A stretch of DNA of 38,839 nt from Mycobacterium persicum (GCF_002086675.1 NZ_MVIF01000051.1:1-38839), one strand, 5' to 3'; shown: positions 1-8,322, numbered from the stretch's first letter. Numbers and translations: made by a program. The notes: generated from the letters alone by a model not told the origin.

Positions 1-71
1 GTCATCAGTGGGACCTCCTCAAGCTCCCGAAAACTCTTACTGACGCCCACATCAACGAGCGTCTGAGCTGA
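1..71 (+). CDS. 3' end of an unidentified gene (partial)
   Basis: The first 71 bases read open in one frame and end at TGA (69-71). The last residues are HQWDLLKLPKTLTDAHINERLS-like in composition, and I do not recognise the family. The frame gives a plausible protein tail, but 22 codons are too few to prove coding. If it is real, the gene runs rightwards into the window and ends just before a small inverted repeat at 113-126. It could be the tail of a mobile-element protein given the accessory surroundings, but that is a guess. Confidence 0.3.
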   Translation, partial: HQWDLLKLPKTLTDAHINERLS

Positions 72-342
72 GGGGGTGCCTACCGGGACCGGACTTTCAC
101 CCGCTAGCCTGATCCAGCTTGCTGGACGCACCATGAGCCGACTGTACGTCGCCCCCCGATTGCCGTAGCAATGGGGCGTGATCCCCGGGGCCGGCCGCCT
201 GAGCGCTATGCAGCGGTCATCGATGTCAACCAACCGGCGCCGATGAACTGGCCGAGTCAACTGAATAGCCCTGTCGTGCTGGGCATCTCAGCATCGCGCG
301 ACGGGCCGACTTCGTTGGTCAAGCAGTTGGCCCGCCGTCAGC
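72..342. other. Gene-free stretch with a short hairpin
   Basis: I see no supportable gene here. The only structure is TCCAGC-TT-GCTGGA at 113-126, a 6-bp stem with a 2-nt spacer, about 40 bases after the stop of the partial gene. It has no T-tract, so it is a weak terminator candidate. It could also be a remnant of an element end. Confidence 0.35.
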
Positions 343-1005
343 TCAGCTCTGCGCGGCGCCGATGATGGCTAGGTCAGTGGCGGCCAAACTTATCGGCAGG
401 GCTGCATCTTCAGCCGCTAACCCGACAACGGTCGCGGCGTCATAACTAGGAGCCGACGCGACATCGTTAGCGGCCTTCATCGGGTCACCCGCTGCCAAAT
501 CTGCTTGCGCTGCCCACGGATCGTTCCCGGTGATGGTTGCCGCCTTCCCCAGCTCGGTCACGTTGTCGTCGACCACGTGACCTATCAAGGTCTCGTCAGC
601 CCGGAGCATCTCGCCGGGGACCGCTGCGATCTGGGCAGCCTTCACCGCCAAATGGTGTTCAAGACTGCTCGGCTCTGCGGGCGAGGTCGGCAGTGACGCC
701 TCGGGTGGCAGCCCGACGAGCATCCGGAGGTCGGTACTGACCAGTCGCGCGGGTAGGGCAGCGTCTTCGGCGACCAAGCGGGCCGCGGTCTGAACGTCGT
801 AATCGACGGCCCTGGCGACCTCGCCCACGGCCGGGACCGATTGGCCCGTGCCGACGTCGGCGGCCGCGGCCGAAGCCCCACCGTGGTAGCCCACCAGCGC
901 GGTGACATTGCGGGCCCAAAGCTCGTCGTACGCTCCCTCGATGGCGGCGATCAACGGACCGTTGAGGCCCAACACGTTTGACCGCACCGCTGCTACGAAT
1001 TGCAT
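343..1005 (-). pseudogene. 5'-truncated PPE-family remnant
   Basis: Residues 1-50 match the end of the PPE domain: the SNVLGLNGPLIAAIEGAY stretch, then an ELW-ALVGYHGGASAAAA segment that corresponds to the usual EMWAQDVAAM-GYHAGASAA motif. The first ~130 residues of a PPE domain, including the PPE tripeptide, are missing. The frame stays open upstream to a stop at 1081-1083 but encodes nothing PPE-like. The remaining ~170 residues contain a diverged internal duplication (residues ~67-98 and ~188-218) sharing AEDAALP. I infer a remnant that lost its start. Expression as a short protein from the ATG at 1005 cannot be excluded. No PE partner gene is adjacent, so export through a type VII system is unlikely. 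Confidence 0.5.
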
Positions 1006-1417
1006 GCGGCGGCGGTGACCTCCATGGGATGAGTCGATGCCGGACCCTGCCAGGGGCTCGGCCGGCTCGGCCTCGTCTATTCAGTGGCACCGCAACTGTC
1101 GGCGGTGAGGCAGCGCCGCACCAGCAAACTCGTATGCCGCCATCGCCATGCGACTCCTGTCTCAAGCCAGGCAATCGTTGAGTCGGTTGCGACGCACCCT
1201 ATGACCGGCCGGCTTGGAAATTTCCCGTTTTTCATCGCTCTGCCACGGCAATGCGCTGCGGAGTCCGCGAGTTTCGAGTTCGGACAACCTACCGCCATTG
1301 CGTACGGTGCACTCAGAGATGCTCGCACAACCGCGCTCGCGAATCGGGCCCGCGGGCCCAGGCCCATCCGGTGCGCCGTCAAAGCCAGCGTGTGGTTCCG
1401 GCCGGATGCGACAGCGC
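1006..1417. other. Gene-free stretch between PPE remnant and iron operon
   Basis: Open frames exist on both strands (for example 1084-1482 + and 1077-1421 -). Their translations show no recognisable domain, membrane segment or signal peptide, and one overlaps the end of the Nfu-like gene. I see no RNA gene or clear terminator. This is probably degraded accessory DNA marking the left border of the iron locus. Confidence 0.4.
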
Positions 1418-1987
1418 TCAACGAACGACTAGCGAGCGCAGCTTCTTACCCAATACCGTTGCAGCTGAAAGATTTTCACTGATAACGTTGACTTCGACAC
1501 TCGCTCGTCGCCGTAGCTCGCGTTGCAGCCTGTCGCGCAACGTGGAATTCGCGGCGAGGCATCCGCGGCAGGCACCGGACATCCGCACGGTCACGTTGAG
1601 ACCGACTACGGAAACCAGTTCGATCGACCCGCCGTGCGAGCTGGCAAGCTCCCCGATCGGACCGGCGAGCAGTTGCTGCGCGAGCGTCGTCAACTGAGCC
1701 TCCGAGCTCATCGATTGCTCGACCCGCCAACCGGTTGGGTCCACCAGCGCGTCGGTGAGCGCCGTGCGAATATCGTCTCCCAACTCGCGCCAGCTACCGG
1801 TTGCGCCGACGGTGATCAAGATATCGGTGGCGCGCACGACGATCTCGGCGATCAGTCCACTCTTCAGTAGTGCGCCCAGCCTGCCCGGTGCGTGCTGGAC
1901 AATGCCGAGGGGTGGCAGCCGGTCCGGCACCGCCACCCATCGCAGTTGTCGCGGATTGCCGGTGGCAGTGGCATGCAGGGGGATCAT
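1418..1987 (-). CDS. NifU/Nfu-type Fe-S scaffold protein, third gene of the feo operon
   Basis: This 189-residue protein has an Nfu N-terminal-like region (about 8-90) and a NifU C-terminal-like domain (about 93-170) with the paired cysteines C140 and C143 in a GACRGC motif. Nfu proteins assemble and hand over iron-sulfur clusters in the cytoplasm using this CxxC. The ATG at 1987 overlaps the feoB stop in an ATGA, which decides the start; the frame is open further upstream but only inside feoB. The position right after feoB, where other bacteria often carry the small Fe-S protein FeoC, suggests that incoming Fe(II) is channelled to clusters or that the protein modulates FeoB. The family assignment is good; the role in Feo transport is inference. 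Confidence 0.8.
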   Translation of the reverse strand: MIPLHATATGNPRQLRWVAVPDRLPPLGIVQHAPGRLGALLKSGLIAEIVVRATDILITVGATGSWRELGDDIRTALTDALVDPTGWRVEQSMSSEAQLTTLAQQLLAGPIGELASSHGGSIELVSVVGLNVTVRMSGACRGCLAANSTLRDRLQRELRRRASVEVNVISENLSAATVLGKKLRSLVVR

Positions 1988-3897
1988 GCGCCCAGGCCGA
2001 TCGCGATCGACCTGGCGGCGAACGCCGCTAGCCAGGCGAGGCCGAACATGTAGGAGAATGCGACCGCAGGCCACCGCCAGGAGTTCGTTTCGCGGCGCAT
2101 CACCGCGACGGTAGACATGCATTGCAAGGCGAAGATGAAATACGCCAGCAGCGCGATGACGGTCGGCGCGCTGAACAACTGGTGGCCATCGTCGTCGGTG
2201 AGGGCGACCAGTGCTCCATGCGGATTGTCGGGGTCGGTCGCCGCCGACACCTGACCGAGGGCTGACACGAACACTTCGCGCGCCGACAAGGAACCCAACA
2301 GGGCCACATTGATGTGCCAATCGAAACCGAGTGGTTTGAACGCCGGCCCGATCGCCTTCCCGACATCGGCGGCGTAGCTATGGTCCATCACATAGGCGCT
2401 GGCCTCCGTCGGCGACATGGATGCGGTCTCCGCCGCCCGGCCCGGCAGATTGAGCAGCGCCCACAGCACCAGCGACGTGCCCAAGATGATGGTTCCCGCC
2501 TTGCGTAAGAACACCTTGGCCGAATCCCACATCGCGATGAGCAGGTTCCTGGGCGACGGAAAGCGGTAAGGGGGAAACTCCATCGTGAACGGCAGAATAT
2601 CGCTGCGTAGGATCGTCGACTTGAACACCGAGGCCGCGATCAGCGCCGAGGTTCCGCCGCACAGATACAGCAGGAACATCACGACACCCTGAGCGCTCAG
2701 GCCCCACCAGTGGGTCTGCGGCGACACGAGCAGTCCGACCAGCAAGGTGAACACCGGAAGCCGGGCCGAGCACGTCATCAGCGGCGCCGTGATGATCGTG
2801 GCGATGCGGTCCCGCGATGACGGCAGCGTGCGCGTGGCCATGATCCCCGGGATTGCGCAGGCGAACGACGACAGCATCGCAACAAACGCGCGGCCTTCCA
2901 ACCCGGTCACGGCCATCACCCGGTCCATCAGGAACGCGGCCCGTGCCATGTAGCCGACGTTTTCCAGCAGCGCGATCAGCAGGAACAGCAAGACGATCTG
3001 CGGGATGAACTGCAGCACCGTTCCGACACCGCCGATGAGTCCCTGGCCGAGCAGACCGCGCACCACATCGTTGTCGATGTGCCCGCTGACAAGTCCGCCA
3101 AGCCAGCCGAGCACTCGGCCCACCCGGTCTTGCAGTGGCGCGGCGACGGTGAAAACGACCTGGAAGAAACAGAACATCACCGCAAAGAAGACCGCGGTGC
3201 CCCACAGTGGGTGCAATACCACCGCGTCGATCCCTCGCGTGCGCCGATCGGGTTGTGGCGCAACGTAACCGGCGGCGTCGAGCACCGAGATGCCCCAGGC
3301 GTCGACGGCGTCATCCTCGCCCGGGGGCAGCAGCGGGGGACGCTGCCACCGGTCGAACGACGCCAGCTGATCGCGCACCGTGTCGACGCCCACGCCGCGG
3401 TTTGCAACCACCGCGACCACCGGGATGCCCAGCGCCGTCGCCAAGTCATCGACGGCGATGCCGCCGCCGCGGGCGCTCAATTCGTCGGTCATTGTCAGCG
3501 CCAGCAGACACGGCAGGTCGAGCCGCAGCACCTGCGCCACCAGGACAACGGACCGGCGCAGCGTGGTGGCATCGGCCACGATGACGATCGCGTCGGGGCA
3601 CCCGGTGTCAGACATCTCCCCGGCCAGCACGTCAGCCACCACCCGCTCGTCCGGGCTGATCGGGTCAAGACTGTAAGTGCCGGGCAGATCCTCGACGGCG
3701 ATCCCGACGTCACCGGACTTGGCGATGCCGACGCTGCGCCCGACGGTGACACCCGGATAGTTGCCGGTCTTGGCGCGTAGTCCGGTCAGCTGGTTGAACA
3801 CGGTTGTCTTGCCTGCGTTGGGGCAGCCGACCAAGGCCACCCGTGCCACACCGGCAACCGAGACCACGGCGCCGCTTTCCTGGTGACAGGTCGTCAT
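1984..3897 (-). CDS. feoB: Ferrous iron transport protein B (FeoB)
   Basis: Inner-membrane Fe(II) transporter with an N-terminal G-protein domain, 637 residues, shorter than the ~770 of E. coli FeoB. G1 is GCPNAGKT at 24-31, the G2 threonine lies in YPGVT (~51) and G3 is DLPG at 70-73. The G4 position reads TMTD (135-138), where FeoB usually has Asn first. From ~225 onward there are many hydrophobic helices with the Gate-type repeats (around GLLGQGLIGGVGTVLQFIPQ and the LLGSLSAREVFVSALG region). The ATG at 3897 overlaps the feoA stop (ATGA), as its own stop overlaps the Nfu gene, so the three genes are translationally coupled. As far as I recall feoAB is absent from M. tuberculosis, which makes this an accessory locus. 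Confidence 0.95.
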   Translation of the reverse strand: MTTCHQESGAVVSVAGVARVALVGCPNAGKTTVFNQLTGLRAKTGNYPGVTVGRSVGIAKSGDVGIAVEDLPGTYSLDPISPDERVVADVLAGEMSDTGCPDAIVIVADATTLRRSVVLVAQVLRLDLPCLLALTMTDELSARGGGIAVDDLATALGIPVVAVVANRGVGVDTVRDQLASFDRWQRPPLLPPGEDDAVDAWGISVLDAAGYVAPQPDRRTRGIDAVVLHPLWGTAVFFAVMFCFFQVVFTVAAPLQDRVGRVLGWLGGLVSGHIDNDVVRGLLGQGLIGGVGTVLQFIPQIVLLFLLIALLENVGYMARAAFLMDRVMAVTGLEGRAFVAMLSSFACAIPGIMATRTLPSSRDRIATIITAPLMTCSARLPVFTLLVGLLVSPQTHWWGLSAQGVVMFLLYLCGGTSALIAASVFKSTILRSDILPFTMEFPPYRFPSPRNLLIAMWDSAKVFLRKAGTIILGTSLVLWALLNLPGRAAETASMSPTEASAYVMDHSYAADVGKAIGPAFKPLGFDWHINVALLGSLSAREVFVSALGQVSAATDPDNPHGALVALTDDDGHQLFSAPTVIALLAYFIFALQCMSTVAVMRRETNSWRWPAVAFSYMFGLAWLAAFAARSIAIGLGA

Positions 3898-4178
3898 GCG
3901 CCGATTCCCGGGTCAACTTCGATCAGTTGCGCGTCACGCCTGCGCAGGCAGAGTTCGGTGTCCTGAACCCGGTAGACAGTCGGATCACCCAGCGGGGCCC
4001 GCCGGATCACCTCGACGACGGACGCTGACCGAAATCCCAACTGTCGCAGCCGGCGCGCCAGCGCCGAAGGCGCCCGCGGCGCGGTGCCCAGGATGGTTGC
4101 CCGCTCACCCGGCCGCAGATCGGTGAGCGCGATCACAGAACGCGGCGCGGTGGGCGGGCGTGGCGTTGGATGGGGCAT
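3894..4178 (-). CDS. feoA: Ferrous iron transport protein A (FeoA)
   Basis: A 94-residue cytoplasmic protein with the SH3-like FeoA fold: LTDLRPGERATILG, then RRLRQLGFRSASVVEVIRRAP, and a C-terminal strand pair typical of FeoA. FeoA is thought to bind FeoB and tune its activity. A strong Shine-Dalgarno GGAGGA sits five bases before the ATG at 4178. This is the first gene of the feoA-feoB-Nfu operon, and the leader contains inverted repeats at 4199-4246. The iron box at 4313-4331 lies 135 bp upstream and may control it. Confidence 0.9.
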   Translation of the reverse strand: MPHPTPRPPTAPRSVIALTDLRPGERATILGTAPRAPSALARRLRQLGFRSASVVEVIRRAPLGDPTVYRVQDTELCLRRRDAQLIEVDPGIGA

Positions 4179-4198
4179 TTGGTCCTCCGAACAAGTAT

Positions 4199-4246
4199 GT
4201 ATCGCCTTGTGATACCCGCGGACGGGACACCTCCCCCACGCGGGTA
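4199..4246 (-). promoter_or_regulatory. Two overlapping inverted repeats in the feoA upstream region
   Basis: GTATC-N7-GATAC (4199-4215) is followed by TACCCGCG (4213-4220) with its reverse complement CGCGGGTA (4239-4246). They lie 20-70 bases upstream of feoA and share the bases TAC, so they could be alternative operators or mutually exclusive hairpins in the leader RNA. The sequence symmetry is direct observation; a regulatory role is inference. Confidence 0.3.
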
Positions 4247-4312
4247 ACTGTGGTAGGCCTCGGGTCGCAGGGAAGTACCCTAGCTGCCTTGTGCCGCAGC
4301 CCTCGTTGGAGT

Positions 4313-4331
4313 TTAAGATAGCCTAACCTTA
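4313..4331 (+). promoter_or_regulatory. IdeR iron box (putative)
   Basis: TTAAGATAGCCTAACCTTA matches the mycobacterial IdeR consensus TTAGGTTAGGCTAACCTAA at 15 of 19 positions, including the core CTAACCT. It ends 9 bases before the Shine-Dalgarno of the small gene starting at 4351 and 135 bp upstream of feoA on the other strand. With Fe(II), IdeR bound here would be expected to repress. An overlapping GATAGC-N12-GCTATC repeat (4317-4340) could form a hairpin. Confidence 0.65.
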
Positions 4332-4350
4332 ATCGCTATCAGGAGTGTCA

Positions 4351-4725
4351 ATGCCAACGTCCACCGGCCGCGCATCGGAAGCTGCAGAATGCATCCGCAC
4401 TGCGCGGGCACATCGGGGAACCACGCCGAATACCGATCGCCAGATCCACCGGGCCTGCGGGGACGTCCGTACCGCACTTCTCCAGGCGCTTGAATTACTG
4501 TCGGTGGCAACGGCCCCCCGGCCTGGGCACGACGACGTGTTCCGCGCATACAGCGACTTGGGGCGCGTCGAGCGTCACGTCTCAGTGGCGCTGCACGCCA
4601 CCGACCTGCTCGACCAAATGGTGGGCACTCAGCCCGAACACCGTCAGCCCTGGTCCTACTATCGCGGCCGGATCGGCATGAAGTTGCGATCGGTGGGCCG
4701 CCGGGAATCCAACGCGACCCGTTAG
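4351..4725 (+). CDS. Small unknown protein behind an IdeR box
   Basis: A 124-residue, mostly helical, soluble protein with no signal peptide, membrane segment or family I recognise. The ATG at 4351 is preceded by AGGAG with five bases between; an in-frame GTG two codons earlier sits inside that ribosome site and is rejected. Histidines cluster at RVERHVSVALH, and the C-terminus is basic. It is divergent from feoA-feoB-Nfu and shares the intergenic IdeR box, so I infer an iron-responsive role such as an accessory of Feo or of storage. It converges with pckA seven bases downstream. A specific function cannot be assigned. Confidence 0.7.
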   Translation: MPTSTGRASEAAECIRTARAHRGTTPNTDRQIHRACGDVRTALLQALELLSVATAPRPGHDDVFRAYSDLGRVERHVSVALHATDLLDQMVGTQPEHRQPWSYYRGRIGMKLRSVGRRESNATR

Positions 4726-4732
4726 TCGGCCC

Positions 4733-6556
4733 CTACTCGGCCAGCCGCTCCTTGAGCGCGTCGAACTCGTCCTTGACGCCGGTGGGCAACTTCGCCCCCA
4801 CGAACTCCAGCCACTCCTCGATGAGCGGCAGCTCCGCGCGCCACTCCTCGGGGTCGACCTTCAGCGCCTCGGCCACATCGGCCACCTCGACGTCCAACCC
4901 GTCCAGGTCCAAGTCCTCGACGGCGGGGACAGTGCCGATCGGGGTGGTTCGGCCGCCGGCCCGCTGCTCGATGCGCTCCACGATCCACTTCAATACCCGG
5001 CTGTTCTCGCCGAAGCCGGGCCACAGGAAGTGGCCGTCGTGGCCGCGGCGGAACCAGTTGACGAAGAACACCTTCGGGAGTTTGGACTCATCGGCGTTCT
5101 TGCCCAGGTTGATCCAGTGCTGGAAGTAGTCCCCGACGTTGTAGCCGAGGAACGGCAGCATGGCCATCGGGTCGCGACGCACGTTGCCGACCTTGCCCTC
5201 GGCGGCGGCGGTCTGCTCGCTTCCCAGGGTCGCACCGATGAACACCCCGTGTTGCCAGTCACGCGCCTCGGTGACCAGCGGGACGGTGGTCTTGCGGCGA
5301 CCGCCGAACAGTATTCCGGAAATCGGCACACCTTGGGGGTCATCCCATTCGGGCGCCAGGATGGGGCACTGGGACATCGGCGTGCAGTAGCGGGAGTTCG
5401 GGTGTGCCGCTTTGGTTTCCGTTTCGCGGATGTACCAGTCGTTGCCCTTCCAGTCGATCAGGTGGTCGGGCTCGCCCTCCAGACCTTCCCACCACACCTC
5501 GTGGTCATCGGTCAGCGCGACGTTGGTGAACACCGTGTTGCCCGCGGCGATGGTGCGCATGGCGTTGGGATTGGACTTCCAGTTGGTGCCGGGCGCCACC
5601 CCGAAGAACCCGAACTCGGGATTGACCGCGTACAGCCGGCCGTCCTTGCCGAACCGCATCCACGCGATGTCGTCGCCGAGCGTCTCGGCACGCCAACCCG
5701 GGATGGTCGGCTGCAGCATTGCCAGGTTGGTCTTGCCGCAGGCCGACGGGAAGGCCGCCGCGAAGTAGTAAGCCTTGTTCTCGGGGGAGATCAGCTTGAG
5801 GATCAGCATGTGCTCGGCCAGCCAGCCCTCGTCGCGGGCCATGGCCGAGGCGATCCGCAACGAGTAGCACTTCTTGCCCAGCAGCGCGTTGCCGCCGTAG
5901 CCCGAACCGTAGCTCCAGATCTCGCGGGTCTCCGGGAAGTGGGTGATGTACTTGGTGTCGTTGCAGGGCCACGGCACGTCCTGTTGGCCCTCCTCGAGCG
6001 GAGCACCCACCGAGTGCAGCGCCTTGACGAAGAACCCGTCGTCGCCGATCTTCTCCAAGGCGGCCTTGCCCATGCGGGTCATGGTCCGCATCGAGACGAC
6101 GACGTATTCGGAGTCGGTGATCTCCACACCGAGCTTGGGGTCCTCGGCACCGAGCGGGCCCATGCAGAACGGCACCACGTACATGGTGCGCCCCCGCATG
6201 CAACCGCGGTACAGGTCTTTCATGATGGACCGCATTTCGTCCGGGTCCATCCAGTTGTTGGTGGGGCCGGCGTCGACCTCACGCTCGGAGCAGATGAAGG
6301 TGCGGGACTCCACCCGGGCCACATCCGACGGGTCGGACAACGCCAGGAAGGAGTTCGGATACTTCTCCGGGTTGAGCCGGGTGAACGTGCCGGCCCCGAC
6401 CAACTGATCGGCGAGCCGCTGGAATTCTTCCGCTGAGCCGTCGGCGAAGACAACCCGGTCAGGCTGAGTGAGCTCGGCGACCTCCTCCACCCAAGACAGC
6501 AACCCCTGATGATTAGTCGGCGCGGTGTCTAAACCGGGAATGGTCGCTGAGGTCAT
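4733..6556 (-). CDS. pckA: Phosphoenolpyruvate carboxykinase (GTP)
   Basis: Converts oxaloacetate and GTP to phosphoenolpyruvate, CO2 and GDP, the entry to gluconeogenesis when mycobacteria grow on fatty acids or cholesterol. The protein is 607 residues, the normal length for GTP-type PEPCK. The P-loop FPSACGKTN is at 269-277 with the reactive Cys273, and the metal-binding GDDIAWM is at 294-300. The start ATG at 6556 follows AGGAGA with five bases between. It is the ortholog of M. tuberculosis Rv0211, but here its left neighbour is the feo locus instead of the nadR-like Rv0212c. It is probably monocistronic. Confidence 0.97.
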   Translation of the reverse strand: MTSATIPGLDTAPTNHQGLLSWVEEVAELTQPDRVVFADGSAEEFQRLADQLVGAGTFTRLNPEKYPNSFLALSDPSDVARVESRTFICSEREVDAGPTNNWMDPDEMRSIMKDLYRGCMRGRTMYVVPFCMGPLGAEDPKLGVEITDSEYVVVSMRTMTRMGKAALEKIGDDGFFVKALHSVGAPLEEGQQDVPWPCNDTKYITHFPETREIWSYGSGYGGNALLGKKCYSLRIASAMARDEGWLAEHMLILKLISPENKAYYFAAAFPSACGKTNLAMLQPTIPGWRAETLGDDIAWMRFGKDGRLYAVNPEFGFFGVAPGTNWKSNPNAMRTIAAGNTVFTNVALTDDHEVWWEGLEGEPDHLIDWKGNDWYIRETETKAAHPNSRYCTPMSQCPILAPEWDDPQGVPISGILFGGRRKTTVPLVTEARDWQHGVFIGATLGSEQTAAAEGKVGNVRRDPMAMLPFLGYNVGDYFQHWINLGKNADESKLPKVFFVNWFRRGHDGHFLWPGFGENSRVLKWIVERIEQRAGGRTTPIGTVPAVEDLDLDGLDVEVADVAEALKVDPEEWRAELPLIEEWLEFVGAKLPTGVKDEFDALKERLAE

Positions 6557-6750
6557 CGAACTCTCCTGAGATTCTGCTGCGTATCTGCGGCTAGTTGTCG
6601 GCTGTTATCGGCTTCGGGATCCATCTGGGGGGTCGGTTTATGCGTTTGCTAGCACGACCGTTGACCCGGGTGCTTATTAAGACAGGTTATCGTGCATCAC
6701 TTGTCGCGGAAGGCCAGGGCGGGTATAAGCCTCCTCACAAGACCGATTCA
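6557..6750. other. pckA upstream region
   Basis: About 190 bases of lower-GC DNA that should carry the leftward pckA promoter. I see TA-rich candidates but no element I can place with confidence. No gene is supported; the rightward open frame at 6595-6966 lies half inside the neighbouring gene and is not convincing. Confidence 0.35.
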
Positions 6751-6768
6751 GAAGGATCAATATCCTTC
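6751..6768 (-). terminator. Hairpin at the end of the dynamin-like operon
   Basis: GAAGGAT-CAAT-ATCCTTC forms a 7-bp perfect stem with a 4-nt loop and overlaps the stop codon of the leftward Rv0210-like gene. No strong T-run follows, which is common for mycobacterial terminators. It could also protect the 3' end of the mRNA. Confidence 0.4.
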
Positions 6769-8322
6769 CCATTTGGCGTTGTTGCTGCCGTTGCGGCTGC
6801 AGGTGCTCTCCGCAGCGGTGCCGACGCCCTGGGATCGGGTGCCAACCGTGGGTATACCCGGTTCGCGCAGTTCTTTAAGCACGGCGTCGAGCGCGGCTTG
6901 AATGGCGGGCAGCTCCCGATCCCGCAGTGCGGCGGCTCGCGCCGCAGCGATGGTGTGTTCGCGTAGTTCGGCGTCGATCACGCTGACCTGGTGGGCCACC
7001 CGGGCGTGCTCGGCCTCGTCGCGTGCACTCAGCGCGGTGCTCAGCAGCGACTCGGCGGCCAGCACCCGGCCGGCAACCAGTTCGTCCAGCACGGACCGCA
7101 GCGCGGACATCACGTCACCCGTCCAACGATCCAGCACGGCGCGGTCGCTCAGCAAGGCGCGGGTGTGGACCACCCACAGCGTCAGCGCCAACCCGAGCGT
7201 CACACACGCGACGATCCCGGCGCCCGTCAGCCAGGGGTTCAGCCAGGGGTTGAGCCGGGACGCCAGTCCGGCCAGCAACCGGCTCAGCGTCAGTGCCACA
7301 CCCAGGCCGAAGCCGGCACCCAACACCACCATGAGCCGGGTCTCCAACCGCCGGGACTTCAACGGCGCGGCCGCAATGGCGACCGTCGGGAGGGTTTCGC
7401 CGGGCTGAAGCCCGATGGGCACACTGAGCGCCTGGGCCACGTCGGCGAGCCTCCGGTGGACTGCCTCGCTTACCTCGGCGAGCGCTCCGGCGACCCGGCT
7501 GCGGGTGTGCTCTTCGAACTCGGCAATCTTGCGTCGGGGCAGGGCCGCGATGTCCTCTTGCAGCTCGACACGTATCGATGAACAACGGTTGCGGGCAAAG
7601 TAGGACAATTGGACCCGGGCCTGTTGGACCTGACCGCGCAGCGCAATGGCGTGCTCTGTTTTCGACTGACGCCGATTCCGCAGGGCCGCACTGCGTTCCT
7701 CACGCAAGGCATCCACCCGCGCCTTGCGGCCGGCGCCTTCGGCGTCGCGCCGGAACCGCTGCGCGACCGTCTGCAACCGCGATTCCCAGGCACGCAGCCT
7801 GTTGCGGCGGGCGATGTCCGGATCGGCGAGCTGACTGAGCAGTGCGGTGACCAGGTCGTCCATCCGCGGCGGCCCCAGCTGCGGCGCGGCGGCCGCGCCC
7901 ACCCACGGCACGTCGGCGTAACGAGGCGCATGCGCCGCCAGCGTGGCCCGGTCCGCGGCCAGCAGCTCGCGCCAGCTGCGGTGCACGTCGACCTTGGATA
8001 CCACTCCGATCACCACGTCGGTGTGCTCGGCGGCGGCATCCAGCAGCGCGCAGTCGGATTCGGTCAGCGGGGCCGCGGCGGAGACCACGAACACCACCGC
8101 GGTCGGCGCGTCGCCGGGCGCCAGCTCCGGCGGTTCGAAGAACTCGTGTCGCGGCGCCCGTTGCCGCAGAGCGGCTGCCACGCTGCTGACGCCGGCCAGC
8201 CAAGGGCCGGTCACCAGGACCACGTCGCGGCGACGGATCACCGGCGGACCCGCCTTGGTTCCGATCGCCGCCACCAGTGCGTCGACCCGGGCGGCCGGGT
8301 CTTCGCGGGCCACGCCGATCAT
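6757..8322 (-). CDS. Dynamin-like GTPase-related membrane protein (Rv0210-like)
   Basis: A 521-residue protein with an N-terminal GTPase-like region, a charged helical middle and two adjacent membrane segments. The P-loop position reads GPWLAGVSS (Lys replaced), and SKVD fits a G4 motif. Arg/Glu-rich helices span about 160-290. The hydrophobic segments are near LMVVLGAGFGLGVALTLSRL and GAGIVACVTLGLALTLWVV, followed by another long helical part. This layout resembles bacterial dynamin-like proteins, which act in pairs on membranes. The ATG at 8322 overlaps the previous stop (ATGA) and has AGGGGA six bases upstream; the open frame extends 5' to 8583 only over the neighbouring gene. The dynamin link is inference; the ortholog is an uncharacterised M. 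tuberculosis protein. Confidence 0.75.
   Translation of the reverse strand: MIGVAREDPAARVDALVAAIGTKAGPPVIRRRDVVLVTGPWLAGVSSVAAALRQRAPRHEFFEPPELAPGDAPTAVVFVVSAAAPLTESDCALLDAAAEHTDVVIGVVSKVDVHRSWRELLAADRATLAAHAPRYADVPWVGAAAAPQLGPPRMDDLVTALLSQLADPDIARRNRLRAWESRLQTVAQRFRRDAEGAGRKARVDALREERSAALRNRRQSKTEHAIALRGQVQQARVQLSYFARNRCSSIRVELQEDIAALPRRKIAEFEEHTRSRVAGALAEVSEAVHRRLADVAQALSVPIGLQPGETLPTVAIAAAPLKSRRLETRLMVVLGAGFGLGVALTLSRLLAGLASRLNPWLNPWLTGAGIVACVTLGLALTLWVVHTRALLSDRAVLDRWTGDVMSALRSVLDELVAGRVLAAESLLSTALSARDEAEHARVAHQVSVIDAELREHTIAAARAAALRDRELPAIQAALDAVLKELREPGIPTVGTRSQGVGTAAESTCSRNGSNNAKWEGY

Noticed and set aside
171..365. 64-codon rightward open frame
   Set aside because: No ribosome site or domain; Arg/Pro-rich random translation.
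1077..1482. Two opposed open frames of 114 and 132 codons
   Set aside because: No recognisable features and both overlap the Nfu-like gene; no ribosome site.
5030..6436. 468-codon rightward open frame
   Set aside because: Antisense to pckA; no domain, and pckA is certain.
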